In this document: piece by piece, positions 5,706 to 12,219 of the stretch
Position numbering within the stretch: position 1 is the first letter of the stretch
How the letters are laid out: every line of letters begins with the position of its first letter
Source: JAHECQ01 sp047638695
GTDB taxonomy: Bacteria; Actinomycetota; Acidimicrobiia; Acidimicrobiales; SZUA-35
DNA length: 12,219 nucleotides
Reading direction: 5' to 3'
NCBI GenBank assembly: GCA_047638695.1
Contig: JBLINY010000128.1
Location: 1 to 12,219 of the forward strand
Notes under the pieces: generated by a model
The model's database searches: none
What the model was told of the DNA's origin: nothing
What the model saw: the letters and a program-made list of their open reading frames with translations, nothing else
Translations under genes and position numbers: made by a program

Positions 5706-7318
5706 TACGAGCAGCCAGCGTCGGTCCAGGTGCAGTTGGGGGACAGGCCGTTCAGATCGACGATGCCACCTTCCTGTACCCAGATCTCGGTTGCCGCATC
5801 CCAGATGCTGAAGTCGGAACCTTCGACGAAGTAGGAATCTTCGGCGCCGTTCATCTGGAAGCTCACGCCATCAATCAACTGTGGATGATTCACGTTGAGG
5901 GCACGAACGGCCAGCATGGTGTTGGTACGGGTCAGACCACCAGGCAGCTCTTCGGCGATACGCAGGGACTCCACGAAGGGCCAGGCGTAGAAGAAGCCGG
6001 TGAAGATCAGGCCAACCGTCTTGTCGAGTCCAGCAGCCTCGATTGTCTCGTTAGCGAACACGACATACGGGTCGTCTTCGTACTGAGGATCGGTGTTGAT
6101 CTTCTGACCACCACCGATGATGCGCCATCCGTCCGAAGCATCACCAGCGGGGATCATGAACGAGTTCGGATCCTTACAGGTGGAGGAGATGAACAGCTCG
6201 GCACCGGAGTCCTTGAGACCGTTACGACCGGCCTCTTCGACCATCAGCAGGCAAGGATTGCCCGCCATCATGCCGATGGCGATGTCGGGCTCTGCCGCGG
6301 TGATGGTGGTCATCTCGTTGGTCACGGTCGGAGCGGCAGGATCGAATCGTACCGAAATGAACTCTTCGATCACGTCCGGGTTGTCTTCGGCGTACTTGTC
6401 CATTCCCTGCTCGTATGCCAGGCCGAAGTCGTTGTCCATCACGAGACCCGCCACCGTCACCGGCAGCTGGTCGGTCATGTTGTCCTTGATCCACGCGCCC
6501 CACAGGATTGACTCGGTGAAATAGCCGAGCTGTGAGCCGGTGGTCCAAGGATGCTCGAGAGGATCGCCCCAAGCCGGGTGGCCGGTGGCCGAGAACAGCT
6601 GCGGCACGCAGCTCTGGTTGAGCGTGTCGTAGACAGCCAGGGTGCTCGGTGTACCGAGCGTATGGAACGCAAACGGCTTGTCCGACTGCAGCAGCTCGTC
6701 AACCATTTCAATGGCGATGGAGGCGATGTACTGGTCGTCACGCTTGAGCAGCTCGAGTGGGACGCCGCCGATGCCGCCGTCGCTCTCATTGACCGACGCG
6801 AAGTAGGTCTCCCAACCGACGCCCATGTTGCCATAGGCGGCCAGGTTGCCAGACTGAGGTCCGGGGTGACCGACCGTAATGGTTTCGTTGATGCCCTCGG
6901 TGTCAGACCAGTCGGCCGGGCACTCGTTGAGATCGATCTCGAAGTTACCCGGGCCCCGCAGGATGTTGTCATCGCCAACGCCGTAGTCGCCGGCTTCAAT
7001 GCCGGCAGTCAGCTGGTCGATGGTTGCCTGTCGGGCGACAGCCCACTCAGCTGTGAGTTCGTCGAACGTCGTGGCTGTCGATGCCCCGACGGTCGCTGCA
7101 TCAGCGTCCTCTTCAGCGGCTGCTACTACCGCAGCTTCGATTTCCTCATCCGAAGCTGCGCCGGCGCCCGACTCTTCCTCTTCTTCCGCCGCGACGTCTT
7201 GGTCGTCACCGTCACTTCCAGTGGCCGCCCCATCGCTTGAGCTGCCGCCGCACGCGGCGGCTATCAAGCTGAAGGCGAACAGCATCGCCATCAACTCTTT
7301 GAAACGTCTGCTTGACAT
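5705..7318 (-). CDS. ABC transporter substrate-binding lipoprotein, branched-chain amino acid (LivK) type
   Basis: A 537-residue extracytoplasmic solute receptor. The N-terminus has a positively charged start, a hydrophobic stretch and a lipobox ending AAAC, so Cys23 would be lipidated after signal peptidase II cleavage and the protein tethered outside the membrane. Residues about 24-80 are a Gly/Ser- then Asp/Glu-rich, low-complexity spacer including a run of five Glu. The type I periplasmic-binding fold starts near residue 146 (ITVGHPGPQSG) and continues with RDDQY, VMDNDFG and GFFYAWPFVESL segments. C529 and C536 near the end could form a disulfide. Such receptors feed branched-chain amino acids, amides, urea or small organic acids to ABC importers; the ligand is not readable here and no permease or ATPase is in the window. 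It has its own promoter, a strong RBS (AAGGGAG) and a terminator, so it looks monocistronic. Confidence 0.92.
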   Translation of the reverse strand: MSSRRFKELMAMLFAFSLIAAACGGSSSDGAATGSDGDDQDVAAEEEEESGAGAASDEEIEAAVVAAAEEDADAATVGASTATTFDELTAEWAVARQATIDQLTAGIEAGDYGVGDDNILRGPGNFEIDLNECPADWSDTEGINETITVGHPGPQSGNLAAYGNMGVGWETYFASVNESDGGIGGVPLELLKRDDQYIASIAIEMVDELLQSDKPFAFHTLGTPSTLAVYDTLNQSCVPQLFSATGHPAWGDPLEHPWTTGSQLGYFTESILWGAWIKDNMTDQLPVTVAGLVMDNDFGLAYEQGMDKYAEDNPDVIEEFISVRFDPAAPTVTNEMTTITAAEPDIAIGMMAGNPCLLMVEEAGRNGLKDSGAELFISSTCKDPNSFMIPAGDASDGWRIIGGGQKINTDPQYEDDPYVVFANETIEAAGLDKTVGLIFTGFFYAWPFVESLRIAEELPGGLTRTNTMLAVRALNVNHPQLIDGVSFQMNGAEDSYFVEGSDFSIWDAATEIWVQEGGIVDLNGLSPNCTWTDAGCS

Positions 7319-7322
7319 ATAT

Positions 7323-7329
7323 CTCCCTT
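7323..7329 (-). promoter_or_regulatory. ribosome-binding site AAGGGAG of the binding-protein gene
   Basis: AAGGGAG on the minus strand lies four bases before the ATG at 7318. It is the strongest Shine-Dalgarno in the window and fixes this start, in contrast to neighbouring genes that lack one. It suggests high expression. Confidence 0.8.
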
Positions 7330-7353
7330 GTTACGTCAATCCCCCTGGACCGA

Positions 7354-7369
7354 CGTATGAGAACATACG
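7354..7369. promoter_or_regulatory. palindromic operator candidate CGTATG-AGAA-CATACG
   Basis: Two perfect 6-bp arms flank a 4-bp spacer. The palindrome covers the presumed -10 hexamer of the binding-protein promoter, so a bound dimer would block polymerase. Size and symmetry suit a dimeric regulator such as a TetR or GntR type; which one is unknown. Confidence 0.5.
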
Positions 7370-7390
7370 AGAGCCGAGGCCACTGAGCAA
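7362..7390 (-). promoter_or_regulatory. sigma70-type promoter of the binding-protein gene
   Basis: On the minus strand TTGCTC (7385-7390) and TATGTT (7362-7367) are separated by exactly 17 bases. Transcription would start near 7355, giving a leader of about 37 bases with the AAGGGAG RBS. The promoter lies between the gene and the insertion sequence, so the gene does not depend on the IS for expression. Confidence 0.55.
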
Positions 7391-7495
7391 TCCAGGTCAT
7401 CACCTCGCAACAATTGGGTAACACTCCGTCATCTCAACGACACACCCGAGACCGGCCATTGCCGAGAAGCTAAACGGTCTGATCGTCGACCCTTA

Positions 7496-7514
7496 GGACA
7501 TGAGCGGGTAGGTG
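7496..7514 (+). repeat. left terminal inverted repeat of the IS5-family element
   Basis: GGACATGAGCGGGTAGGTG, next to the transposase stop codon. It pairs with 8440-8458, the match being best at the inner GTAGGTG. Confidence 0.6.
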
Positions 7515-8357
7515 CTATTTCGGGCTCCATCGGTCTCGCCAGTCGATGAGTCTTCCGATGATGAGGACTGCGGTGGCGAGTTGTAGTGCGGCGTGGCGGT
7601 GACGGTTTCGGCGGTCGGTTGATCGTCGTAGTTGGCCGTAGTTGGACCACCAAGAGTTGGCAGCTTCGACAATCCATCGGAGTCCAAGGGTGAGCTTGTG
7701 TGGTTCGCCGGGTTCTGGTTTCGTGCCACGCTTTTGGATGTCGAGCTCGAACAGGCCGCGGGCATGGAGCTGACGGCGGATCTTGGGGTAGTCGTAGCTG
7801 CGATCGAGAGACATCGTGCCGATCTCTTCGAGCAGCCCAGATGCTTCGATCGCGTCGAGTGTCGGTTCGAGCATTTTGACGTCGTTGCGGTTCGCTCCGT
7901 CGATGGCCCACCCGATCGGGATGCCGTTGGCGTCGACAGCGAGCGACCATTTCCAACCGAGTTTGGCCCGGTCAACAGGGCTTTTGCCGGTTCCTTCACC
8001 TCCGTATGGTGCTTTGTGGATGCTGCCGTCGATGGCGACATGGTCGAGGTCGAGGCCGATGATGCGGTCGTAGCCGGCACGGGCTTGGGTTTCGAGTTCG
8101 GTGAAGACGCCGGCGTTGATCCACTGGTCGCGGCGTCGACGCAGGGTGGTGTCTGACACGGCGTAGTCGAGGATTGCTTCGATGTCGGTCCAGGAGGATC
8201 CGGTGACGAGCCGGATCAGGATCCCACGGAAACAGATCTGGTCAGAGACTCGTGGGTTGTGGCAGCCGAGGGGGTGTGAGTCGTCGGCCGGCGGGAGCAT
8301 CGGCTCGATGGTTTGCCAGATCGTGTCCATCACCTCTGGGTCTAGGGCGCGTGTCAT
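7515..8357 (-). CDS. IS5-family DDE transposase
   Basis: A 280-residue single-frame transposase that cuts and joins the ends of its own element. From the N-terminus it has a DUF4096-like helix-rich DNA-binding part (IWQTIEPMLPP ... RGILIRLVTGSSWTDIE ... TLRRRRDQW), then an RNase-H-like catalytic core. The DDE triad is visible as D110 in VAIDGS, D185 in SLDRSYD and E231 in RWIVEAANSWW, with the IS5-type R-x3-E spacing (R227-E231). The C-terminal basic block (LRRSTDRRNRHRH) is intact. No frameshift or internal stop is seen, so the element may still be active. ATG 8357 has GGAGG 12 bases upstream, which is long; ATG 8405 or 8408 in the same frame would add 16-17 residues and cannot be excluded. 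The stop codon abuts the left inverted repeat, as is common in compact IS elements. Confidence 0.93.
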   Translation of the reverse strand: MTRALDPEVMDTIWQTIEPMLPPADDSHPLGCHNPRVSDQICFRGILIRLVTGSSWTDIEAILDYAVSDTTLRRRRDQWINAGVFTELETQARAGYDRIIGLDLDHVAIDGSIHKAPYGGEGTGKSPVDRAKLGWKWSLAVDANGIPIGWAIDGANRNDVKMLEPTLDAIEASGLLEEIGTMSLDRSYDYPKIRRQLHARGLFELDIQKRGTKPEPGEPHKLTLGLRWIVEAANSWWSNYGQLRRSTDRRNRHRHAALQLATAVLIIGRLIDWRDRWSPK

Positions 8358-8439
8358 GATGAGTGGGAACCTCCACTGCGTCGTCTTGTTGGATGCACCC
8401 GACATCAAAATCGGGACAACCCGACGACCGGTGGATGGT

Positions 8440-8458
8440 CACCTACTCGCGCGGCCCC
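8440..8458 (-). repeat. right terminal inverted repeat of the IS5-family element
   Basis: On the minus strand this reads GGGGCCGCGCGAGTAGGTG, 32 bases before the upstream-most transposase ATG at 8408. The outer part has diverged from the left repeat. Confidence 0.6.
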
Positions 8459-8514
8459 TAAGGCCCCGGGAAGGAACGCCAACATTTGCAACGAAGCTGA
8501 GCGCGGCAGAAAGT

Positions 8515-10935
8515 TCAGATGATTTCGGCCAGCACCTCGGCGGTGTGTTCTCCCAGCAATGGTGCCCGTCGTGGCACCCCGTTCGGTCCAGTCGCCGACC
8601 GCCATGGCACTCCCGTGTGAGCGCGTTTGCCCACTTCAGGATGTTCTAGGTACTCAATAAAGTTTCGTTCAGCCAAGTGCGGGTCATCCAACAGATCAAG
8701 GGGACTCATCGACGGAAAGGCGGCGATGGCACTGGCTTGGAGCTTTCGAGTGACTTCCCAGCGATCCAGCGATTGAGTCCAAGTCGTCACGATTGCGTCG
8801 AGTGCGTCCTCATTTCTCTTCCGCAGCACAGCGGTCACGAACCGTTCGTCGACAACGAGGTCGGGATCTATGGCGGCGGCGAGCCGGGCCCAGGCAGCAT
8901 CGTCAGGGCAGGCAATCGACACCCAATCATCCTCACCAGCAGCTCGGTAGCAGTTGTGTGGGGCCATCAAGGGATCGCGGTTGCCCATCCGTTGAGGTTC
9001 AGAGCCAGCCAGCGTGTGATGCATCCACCCTTCGACTGCGTTTGCCGCCGTGCTCTCCCAAAGAGCAACGTCGAGGTAAGAGCCGGCGTCGCTCTCGATT
9101 CGGTCGACGAGCGCTGCGCACAGAGCAAAGGCGGCAGTAATACCGGCCCCCGGATCGCCGATGGAGACTCCTAGCTCCTGTGGCTTCCCATCGCTGTAGC
9201 CGGTCAACGATGTGAGGCCCGACATTGGTCCTGTGGTGGGGCCGTATCCCATGTAGCTCGACAGCGGACCGGTTGAGCCATAGCCGGAGATTGACGCCAC
9301 AATCAGGGAGGGGTTGATTTGCCGCAACTCGTCGTACGAAAGTCCCAGACGATCCATGACGCCGGTTGCGAAGTTCTCGACCACCACGTCAGCACCGGCA
9401 ATGAGCTTCTTGAGGGTTGCGATGTTCGCTGGCTCGGACAGATCAAGCTCACAGCTCCGCTTTCCCTGACCCCATTGGTTCATGTAGGCCGACGTGTTCA
9501 GCGTTGGTTCGGTGCCATCGTTGGGGTGCAGGGCGAGCCTCCGCCCAAGATCGGGCCGCGTCGACGACTCGATCTTCACAACATCAGCGCCCAGGTTTGC
9601 CAGATGCATCGTGCAGTAAGGGCCCGCCCAGACCCAGGTGAGGTCGATCACTCGCACGCCGTCGAGTGGCCTAGCTACAGCCAACTTTTCGCCTGCTTGT
9701 CCTTCAGGGGAACCCGCAGCAGGAAAACGGGGAGCCGAAGAGGAAGGAAGAGAGGGGGAGGGAGACGAGGTTGGACGAGAGGGAGCAAGAAACGCCGGAA
9801 CAGCTGCTGGATCGAGCAGAGGAGCCGCCGTCAGCGGGCCCCACAAACCGCTGGATGCCTGGAAGGGCGGGCCGAGGTGCTTGACCGATCCGGCTCTCGG
9901 GTGGTCGACATCCACCAGGAACTGCCGTTCGTGGAGGTGCGGTTGTTGCTCCATGTCTGCCATCGTGAAAACTGGAGCGAAGCAAATGCGGTGGGCCTGA
10001 CCGGCGTGCCACAGCTCATCGACCTTCTGCGTCGACGTCCACTCACTGAGATACAGCAGCAGGAGATCTTCGTTTTCGAGCCGCTGAGCGAGCGTGTCGA
10101 ATAGACCGAGCTGCGTCCATTCAGGTGTGCCCATCAGCTCGACCAATCGTTCCCACTGGTCTTGCTCGACGCACACCATGAAGATGAGGCCATCCGAGCA
10201 GGGATAGATACCCCAGGGATTCAGCAGCCTCGATCCAAGGCGGTTGGGGTTCTCGCCCATGTAGCTGCCTGCGATGAACGCCGCTTCGAGCAGGCCGGCG
10301 ATGTGGGACATGGCCGAGAAGTCCAGGAAATCGCCGATGCCAGTAGTTTCCGCTCGATAGACCGTGGCCAGGGTTGCCATTGCGGCCGCCATCCCGGCCT
10401 GGAAGTCACACTGGTGGCCGAACACCTTCAGTGGTGGCGCATCAGGCTCGTCAGAGGTACCGGGACATTGATAGGCCCAGCCACCCGCATGGCTAACGGT
10501 CAGCTCAACCGCAGCGAAGTCGGCATAGGGCCCGGTCAGCCCGAAGGGGGTGACTGAGCACACGACAAGCTCGGGGCGTTCGGCCACCAGCGCGTCGAGA
10601 TCGACCCCAAGTTCGGCGAGACGGCTGGGGCGCCAGTTGGTCACGACGACGTCTGCTGTCGCCAGCAGTGAGTCGAGTCGTTCGCTGGTTTCGGGCGTGA
10701 CCACGATCGAACGCTTGTTGGTGTTGAGGGCTAGAAACAGGCCGCTGGCATCGGGGTCGGGATCACCGCAGTAGGGACCACGATGCCGGGCGGGGTCTCC
10801 GTCGGGCCCCTCGACCTTGATCACCTGAGCACCAACGTCGGCCAACAACTTTGTTGCGTACGGAGCAGACACCATGTCGCCGAATTCAAGGACTCGAAGC
10901 CGAGCGAGTCCTGGCGCGGTTCGGATGCTCGTCAT
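8515..10935 (-). CDS. tandem (double-domain) CaiB/BaiF family CoA-transferase with catalytic Asp in both halves
   Basis: An 806-residue fusion of two class III CoA-transferase domains (about 10-375 and 422-804). Both halves keep the Asp expected to form the aspartyl-CoA intermediate: D177 in HQCDFQAG and D594 in SIGDPGAG. Other family signatures are LRVLEFGDMVSAPYATKLLADVGAQVIKVE at the start, GVRVIDLTWVWAGPY at the second domain, MGNRDPLMAPHN, and LGEHTAEVL at the end. The halves are joined by a Ser/Pro-rich linker (about 385-410). The start ATG 10935 overlaps the upstream hydrolase stop as ATGA, implying translational coupling; an open frame continues upstream to 11052 but runs inside that gene. 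It is a distant relative, not a copy, of the 809-residue fusion at 3151-5580. Acyl donor and acceptor are unknown. No terminator is seen in the 56 bp between its stop and the IS. Confidence 0.92.
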   Translation of the reverse strand: MTSIRTAPGLARLRVLEFGDMVSAPYATKLLADVGAQVIKVEGPDGDPARHRGPYCGDPDPDASGLFLALNTNKRSIVVTPETSERLDSLLATADVVVTNWRPSRLAELGVDLDALVAERPELVVCSVTPFGLTGPYADFAAVELTVSHAGGWAYQCPGTSDEPDAPPLKVFGHQCDFQAGMAAAMATLATVYRAETTGIGDFLDFSAMSHIAGLLEAAFIAGSYMGENPNRLGSRLLNPWGIYPCSDGLIFMVCVEQDQWERLVELMGTPEWTQLGLFDTLAQRLENEDLLLLYLSEWTSTQKVDELWHAGQAHRICFAPVFTMADMEQQPHLHERQFLVDVDHPRAGSVKHLGPPFQASSGLWGPLTAAPLLDPAAVPAFLAPSRPTSSPSPSLPSSSAPRFPAAGSPEGQAGEKLAVARPLDGVRVIDLTWVWAGPYCTMHLANLGADVVKIESSTRPDLGRRLALHPNDGTEPTLNTSAYMNQWGQGKRSCELDLSEPANIATLKKLIAGADVVVENFATGVMDRLGLSYDELRQINPSLIVASISGYGSTGPLSSYMGYGPTTGPMSGLTSLTGYSDGKPQELGVSIGDPGAGITAAFALCAALVDRIESDAGSYLDVALWESTAANAVEGWMHHTLAGSEPQRMGNRDPLMAPHNCYRAAGEDDWVSIACPDDAAWARLAAAIDPDLVVDERFVTAVLRKRNEDALDAIVTTWTQSLDRWEVTRKLQASAIAAFPSMSPLDLLDDPHLAERNFIEYLEHPEVGKRAHTGVPWRSATGPNGVPRRAPLLGEHTAEVLAEII
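9737..9765 (+). repeat. 29-base homopurine run in the linker of the second CoA-transferase
   Basis: The plus strand is uninterrupted purine over 29 bases, inside a purine-biased tract of about 80 (9719-9797). Read on the coding strand it encodes the SPSPSLPSSS part of the interdomain linker using TCC, TCT and CCC codons, unlike the TCG/AGC Ser usage around it. Such tracts can expand by slippage and may form triplex DNA. Confidence 0.75.
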
Positions 10936-11795
10936 TCTGAGCCGCCAAACTCGGTGGGAACGACATCGAGACGCACGGCGATTCCCTCGAGCCCGGCAGC
11001 CGCTACTGGGTAACGATCGAAGACCAGGGGATCGTGGCCGGGCACGATGCACCGCTCGTCGTCGGCGAGTTGTCTCAGCCGGTCATAGCCGTCAAGCATC
11101 GCTCCGACGTCATGAACAATGGAGAAGGGACGAACGACACCATCGTTGGTTCCAACTCCCATGTTCTCGTAGTAATGACTCGAATCGCTCGCCAACACCA
11201 GCCATCCGACCCGTGTCCAAACTCGCACCGCTTGGAGTCCAAGGGTGTGGCCGCCGATGAGATGCACCGAGAGGCCTTCAGCCAGGGCAGCGTCGCCGTC
11301 GTGGAACACGACCCGTTTGTCGTGGACGTTCATCACCATTTGGGCGATGTGCCGGCCGGTATAGGCATGGGCGAACGGACTATGCAGCATGTGACGACCG
11401 GTGGCGTAGGCCATCTCCTTCTCCTGAAGATGGAACCGGGCCGCCGGAAATTCAGCGAAGCCACCGACGTGGTCGTAGTGAAGGTGGGTGATAATGACGT
11501 CCTCCACCACGGCTGCATCCACGCCGACGGTGGCCAACGCATCAGTAACCGGCCGAACCAGGTTTCGCCCGCGGCTCTGGGCATCGGACTCGGCAAAGCC
11601 GGTGTCGACCACCCAGACTCGGCCTGTCTGTGATCCTCGAAGGGCCCAGACGAAGAAGTCCATGTCCATGGCGCCGTTGTGGTCATCGCCCCCGAGAAAT
11701 AAACGCGAACGGGGTGCGGCGTTCTCGGCGTACTTGACCGCGTACACCTCGTACGTTTCGGAGTCTTCTGTCTCGGGCATGGCGACATGGTGCAT
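10932..11795 (-). CDS. metallo-beta-lactamase-fold hydrolase, N-acyl homoserine lactonase (AiiA/AttM) type
   Basis: A 287-residue MBL-fold metalloenzyme. The dinuclear zinc site is complete: H104-L-H106-Y-D108-H109, H183 in GGHTLG, D204 in ASDSSHYY and H254 in VPGHDP; a Tyr after the D204 motif (Y208 or Y209) matches the Tyr that assists lactone opening in AiiA. Length and motif spacing fit the lactonase branch rather than true beta-lactamases. No signal peptide is seen, so it is cytoplasmic. ATG 11795 is preferred because GGTGA lies seven bases upstream; ATG 11780 is also in frame, and the open frame to 11954 lacks a start near a promoter. Its stop overlaps the next start (ATGA), tying it to the second CoA-transferase. 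That pairing suggests opening of a lactone, or a thioester, in a catabolic route followed by CoA transfer, rather than quorum quenching. The true substrate is unknown. Confidence 0.88.
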   Translation of the reverse strand: MHHVAMPETEDSETYEVYAVKYAENAAPRSRLFLGGDDHNGAMDMDFFVWALRGSQTGRVWVVDTGFAESDAQSRGRNLVRPVTDALATVGVDAAVVEDVIITHLHYDHVGGFAEFPAARFHLQEKEMAYATGRHMLHSPFAHAYTGRHIAQMVMNVHDKRVVFHDGDAALAEGLSVHLIGGHTLGLQAVRVWTRVGWLVLASDSSHYYENMGVGTNDGVVRPFSIVHDVGAMLDGYDRLRQLADDERCIVPGHDPLVFDRYPVAAAGLEGIAVRLDVVPTEFGGSE

Positions 11796-11842
11796 TGGCA
11801 GGTCACCATCAGCAAGATCGCTCGGTCGGGCGGCTTTCTGAT

Positions 11843-11848
11843 TAGCTA
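11843..11848. promoter_or_regulatory. self-complementary TAGCTA, possible shared -10 box of divergent genes
   Basis: TAGCTA reads the same on both strands. On the plus strand it is six bases before the GTG at 11855 of the thioesterase gene, the same spacing as the other TAG boxes. On the minus strand it would start a leader of about 40 bases before the lactonase-like gene. It lacks the final T of TANNNT, so confidence is low. Confidence 0.35.
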
Positions 11849-11854
11849 CCCGGC

Positions 11855-12219
11855 GTGAATAAAGCCTCGTCCTATGTCGACCAGCTGCCGCAACACGCGG
11901 TGGCACTCGCCGCCGAGATGCGGCGGCTATCCGCTGCCCTTCTGAGCCACCCAATCGACCCCACGCGAGCCGGCGAGATTCGTGACGTGCTGGCGGGCTG
12001 GGCCGACGAAGTCGAGGCTCGCCCCGAGGTCTTGAAAGTCAACGACCGGTCGTTGCAGCGACGGGTCAGTCATGTGCTGGAAACAGGGGAGTGGCCGCCA
12101 GCGCCGCCCGATGGCAGCCACCTCGAGTTCGATCCCAGCTCGATTGTCGGCGGACCTCTGAACCCGTCTGGTTTGGGCGCCGACTACTACAAGGACGGTA
12201 ATGAGGTAGTCGGGAAGGT
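11855..12219 (+). CDS. PaaI-like hotdog-fold thioesterase, partial (3' end beyond window)
   Basis: The frame is open from GTG 11855 to the right edge, 121 codons. The first 85 or so residues are a helical, charged N-terminal region. Then comes FDPSSIVGGPLNPSGLGADYYKDG followed by NEVVGK, which resembles the opening of the hotdog domain in actinobacterial PaaI-type acyl-CoA thioesterases (pattern G-x-x-NP-x-x-x-x-x-x-x-x-DG-x-x-V-x-G-x-V). The diagnostic HGG motif and catalytic residues would lie beyond the window, so the call rests on this segment and context. Such enzymes hydrolyse acyl-CoA to free acid and CoA. It is divergent from the lactonase-like/CoA-transferase pair with 59 bp between starts, no Shine-Dalgarno, and TAGCTA six bases before the start, so it may be leaderless. 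Confidence 0.6.
   Translation, partial: MNKASSYVDQLPQHAVALAAEMRRLSAALLSHPIDPTRAGEIRDVLAGWADEVEARPEVLKVNDRSLQRRVSHVLETGEWPPAPPDGSHLEFDPSSIVGGPLNPSGLGADYYKDGNEVVGK

Larger units (their letters stand above)
7496..8458 (-). mobile_element. IS5-family insertion sequence, about 963 bp, apparently complete
   Basis: Imperfect terminal inverted repeats (13 of 19 matches, ending GTAGGTG on both sides) flank a single transposase gene. The element sits between TA dinucleotides (7494-7495 and 8459-8460), consistent with a 2-bp TA target duplication as reported for some IS5 subgroups. The wider flanks, CTTAGG on the left and CTAAGG on the right, are not identical, so the exact ends may shift by a few bases. 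It lies between the 3' end of the second CoA-transferase gene (56 bases away) and the binding-protein promoter, in the same orientation as both. Confidence 0.75.

Noticed and set aside
5693..6511. A 272-codon plus-strand frame opposite the solute receptor
   Set aside because: The receptor has a lipobox, RBS and type I binding-protein motifs on the minus strand; this frame is a shadow of it.
7490..8466. A 3- or 4-bp target duplication around the IS
   Set aside because: The flanks read TTAG on the left and CTAA on the right, which are reverse complements and not direct copies. Only the central TA is duplicated.
9319..10104. A 261-codon plus-strand frame opposite the second CoA-transferase
   Set aside because: It spans the homopurine linker tract, giving a Gly/Arg-rich peptide, and is antisense to conserved CaiB motifs.
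3151..10935. Naming either fused CoA-transferase dddD
   Set aside because: The double-CaiB layout is shared by several functions in actinobacteria and no DMSP-specific neighbour genes are present. Architecture alone does not justify the name.
10936..11052. Upstream extension of the second CoA-transferase by 39 codons
   Set aside because: The added residues are Arg/Ser-rich, overlap the 3' end of the hydrolase gene and precede an ATG in a perfect ATGA overlap that fits the family N-terminus.

Overview
The window looks like a chromosomal catabolic region of a GC-rich actinobacterium. An uncultured Acidimicrobiia-like lineage would fit. The hints are the GC-rich codon use, a DUF3817 membrane protein, a lipoprotein with a Ser/Gly/acid-rich linker after the lipobox, and several genes with no Shine-Dalgarno but a TAG-type -10 box about six bases before the start codon. 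The taxonomic call is inference; there is no rRNA or marker gene here. Every base lies within about 300 bases of a gene; the longest gene-free gap is the 177 bp between the binding-protein gene and the insertion sequence.

Layout, left to right. (1) At 1-1689 on the minus strand lies the 5' three quarters of a gene for an N,N-dimethylformamidase (DMFase) large-subunit-like amidohydrolase, cut by the window edge. All three iron ligands of the Paracoccus enzyme appear conserved. (2) A small DUF3817 membrane protein (1799-2098, +). (3) An inosine/uridine-type nucleoside hydrolase (2129-3085, -). It is divergent from (4), a double-domain CaiB/BaiF (class III) CoA-transferase (3151-5580, +) whose N-terminal half lacks the catalytic Asp. 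(5) A 17-bp perfect hairpin terminator between convergent genes. (6) A branched-chain-amino-acid-type ABC substrate-binding lipoprotein (5705-7318, -) with its own promoter, a palindrome over the -10 and a strong RBS. (7) An IS5-family insertion sequence (about 7496-8458). (8) A minus-strand pair at 8515-11795: an AHL-lactonase-type metallo-beta-lactamase-fold hydrolase, coupled by an ATGA overlap to a second double CaiB/BaiF CoA-transferase that has the catalytic Asp in both halves. (9) Divergent from that pair, the start of a PaaI-like hotdog thioesterase, cut by the right edge.

Taken together, the genes suggest uptake (binding lipoprotein), hydrolytic opening (DMFase-like amidase, lactonase-like hydrolase, nucleoside hydrolase) and CoA activation and release (two CoA-transferases, thioesterase) of small organic acids, amides or lactones. 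No dehydrogenase, ligase or permease is inside the window, so the substrate cannot be named. The two non-identical fused CoA-transferases, one apparently half-dead and one with two intact sites, are the most distinctive content.
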